Assembly (NCBI GenBank): GCA_904501815.1
Contig: CAJGCN010000080.1
Coordinates: 1 to 5,846 of the forward strand
DNA length: 5,846 nucleotides
Reading direction: 5' to 3'
DNA from: an uncultured Clostridia bacterium
GTDB lineage: Bacteria; Bacillota; Clostridia; Christensenellales; Borkfalkiaceae
Below are positions 4,567 through 5,846 of this stretch, piece after piece. The stretch's first letter is position 1; every line of letters begins with the position of its first letter. The translations under genes were made by a program, and so were the position numbers. The notes under the pieces are model-generated. The model had not been told where the DNA came from. It made no database searches and saw only the letters and a program-made list of their open reading frames with translations.

Positions 4567-5846
4567 ATGAAAGAATTGATGTTGACGAATAAAGCGATAG
4601 CGCGGGGCGCGTATGAAGCGGGCGTTCGCGTGCTTTCCGCTTATCCCGGAACGCCCAGCACGGAAATTGCCGAACATTTTGCAAAAATGGACGGGGTGTA
4701 CGCGGAATGGGCGCCCAACGAAAAAGTAGCGGTAGAAGTTGCGCTCGGCGCATCCGTTGCGGGAGCGAGAGCTATGGCTTGCATGAAACACGTAGGCTTA
4801 AACGTGGCGGCGGACCCCCTTTTCACGGCGGGATATACGGGTGTAAACGGCGGGTTGGTGATAGTGGTTGCCGACGATCCCGGTATGCATTCTTCTCAGA
4901 ATGAACAGGATTCGAGATTTTACGCGCGCAGCGCGCACGTGCCTATGTTTGAGCCGTCGGATGCAAGCGAAGCAAAAGAATTCGTAAAGCTTGCGTATGA
5001 AACGAGCGAACGCTACGATTCGCCCGTACTTTTAAGGATTACGACCCGCGTTGCACATTCACACGGGGTTGCGGAGCTTGTTGATAAGCAAGAAATTCCC
5101 TTAAAACCCTATGTGAAAGACCCTAAGAAATACGTGTGTATGCCGGCGAACGCAATTGAATTACATAAACGGGTGGAAGCAAGGGACGTTGCGCTGTCAA
5201 AGGACGTGAACGAATTTTCTGTCAACCGCGCGGAATATACCGATAAAAACCAAATCGGCGTGGTGTGCGCAGGGGCGGTATATCAATACGTGAAGGAAGC
5301 GCTCCCGAATGTGAATGTATATAAAGTCGGAACGTCTTACCCCCTGCCCTTAGAAGGGATAAAAGAATTTTCGAAAAACGTGAAAAAACTTTACGTTATC
5401 GAAGAGTTAGAGCCGTATATGGAAGACGCTATGAAAGCGGTGGGGATTGCTTGCGAAGGGAAAAGTCTGTTTTCCGTGCAAGGAGAATTGTCTACTCTTA
5501 AAATTCGCGAGAAATTTGAAGGCGTTTCGTCGCCTGCCCCTGAAAGCGTACCTGCCCGTCCGCCCGTGATGTGCGCAGGCTGTCCGCATAGGGGAGTATT
5601 CTACGTGTTAAATAAACTCGGTTTAACCGTCAACGGGGATATCGGTTGTTATACCTTAGGCGCAGTCCCTCCCCTTTCGGCGGTAGATACTTGCGTTTGT
5701 ATGGGCGCATCCGTCGGTATGGCGCACGGCATGAAAAAAGCGACGGACGGCGAGAGTAAGAACGTTGCCGTTATCGGGGATTCCACTTTCTTGCATAGCG
5801 GGATTACGGGATTGATTAACGCCGTCTATAACGAAAGCGGACTGAC
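4567..5846 (+). CDS. iorA: Indolepyruvate/arylpyruvate:ferredoxin oxidoreductase, alpha subunit (3' end cut by window)
   Basis: Thiamine-diphosphate enzyme subunit that converts aryl pyruvates (indolepyruvate, phenylpyruvate, p-hydroxyphenylpyruvate) and CoA to arylacetyl-CoA, CO2 and reduced ferredoxin. It works with a beta subunit (iorB), expected just to the right. The 426 codons present cover the N-terminal pyrimidine-binding domain with AYPGTPSTEI (25-34) and NEKVAVEVALGAS (51-63; Glu52 is the expected cofactor-activating Glu), then DDPGMHSSQNEQDSR (103-117), a middle domain, MCAGCPHRG (345-353), and the TPP/Mg region running from GDIGCYTLGAVPP (367-379) to VIGDSTFLHSGITGL (412-426 region). 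IorA is usually about 590-640 aa, so roughly 160-210 residues are missing, including the C-terminal ferredoxin-like [4Fe-4S] domain. The start matches the family N-terminus (MKEL..NKAIARGAYEAG). The Shine-Dalgarno is weak (AGG at 4555-4557, or AAGGA farther off), and re-initiation after paaK is plausible. No frame break is seen. Confidence 0.95.
   Translation, partial: MKELMLTNKAIARGAYEAGVRVLSAYPGTPSTEIAEHFAKMDGVYAEWAPNEKVAVEVALGASVAGARAMACMKHVGLNVAADPLFTAGYTGVNGGLVIVVADDPGMHSSQNEQDSRFYARSAHVPMFEPSDASEAKEFVKLAYETSERYDSPVLLRITTRVAHSHGVAELVDKQEIPLKPYVKDPKKYVCMPANAIELHKRVEARDVALSKDVNEFSVNRAEYTDKNQIGVVCAGAVYQYVKEALPNVNVYKVGTSYPLPLEGIKEFSKNVKKLYVIEELEPYMEDAMKAVGIACEGKSLFSVQGELSTLKIREKFEGVSSPAPESVPARPPVMCAGCPHRGVFYVLNKLGLTVNGDIGCYTLGAVPPLSAVDTCVCMGASVGMAHGMKKATDGESKNVAVIGDSTFLHSGITGLINAVYNESGL

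Noticed and set aside
4923..4938. Run of alternating CG bases (GCGCGC-A-GCGCGC) in iorA
   Set aside because: It encodes a normal part of the enzyme (YARSAHV), and alternating GC is self-complementary without needing a function.
1..5846. CRISPR array, insertion sequence, integrase, toxin-antitoxin or phage-defence system
   Set aside because: No spaced direct repeats, transposase motifs, terminal inverted repeats or defence domains were seen; all sizeable open frames on the + strand are housekeeping transport or metabolic genes, apart from one small unknown.

Overview
The window reads as ordinary chromosomal DNA of an anaerobic, fermentative Gram-positive bacterium, most likely a member of the Clostridia (Bacillota) of the gut or rumen type. 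The grounds are strong Shine-Dalgarno sites, an AT-rich intergenic region with a near-consensus sigma-A promoter, ATP-binding subunits of an oligopeptide importer with Fe-S type C-termini, and an oxygen-sensitive 2-oxoacid:ferredoxin oxidoreductase. The genus cannot be named from the sequence. All genes lie on the + strand and form two transcription units.

Unit 1 (positions 1 to about 2708) is the end of a peptide-uptake operon. It holds an OppD/DppD-type ATPase whose reading frame runs off the left edge, an OppF/DppF-type ATPase, and a small unrecognised protein (86 aa) with one transmembrane segment. Each gene is tightly coupled to the next. The unit ends at a clear intrinsic terminator at 2682-2708. 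The permease and binding-protein genes are presumably to the left of the window.

The intergenic region (2660-2796) holds that terminator and then a strong promoter: TTGACT, an 18 bp spacer and TGaTATAAT. The short leader contains a perfect dyad that covers the ribosome binding site of the next gene.

Unit 2 (2797 to beyond the right edge) encodes a PaaI-like hotdog thioesterase, a PaaK-type arylacetate-CoA ligase that overlaps it by ATGA, and the alpha subunit of an indolepyruvate/arylpyruvate:ferredoxin oxidoreductase, cut by the window end after 426 codons. Together they act on the arylpyruvate - arylacetyl-CoA - arylacetate segment of aromatic amino acid metabolism. In the oxidative direction they would release phenylacetate, indoleacetate or p-hydroxyphenylacetate and reduced ferredoxin. 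In the reverse direction they would salvage aryl acids into amino acids. Peptide import (unit 1) could supply the amino acids, but the two units are transcribed separately.

No mobile element, CRISPR array, tRNA or rRNA was seen. The most notable features beyond routine annotation are a charged, internally repeated insertion inside the OppD nucleotide-binding domain, a 22 bp perfect palindrome inside the start of oppF, the small membrane protein at the end of the opp operon, and the ribosome-site hairpin in front of the thioesterase gene. None of these amounts to a demonstrated new system.
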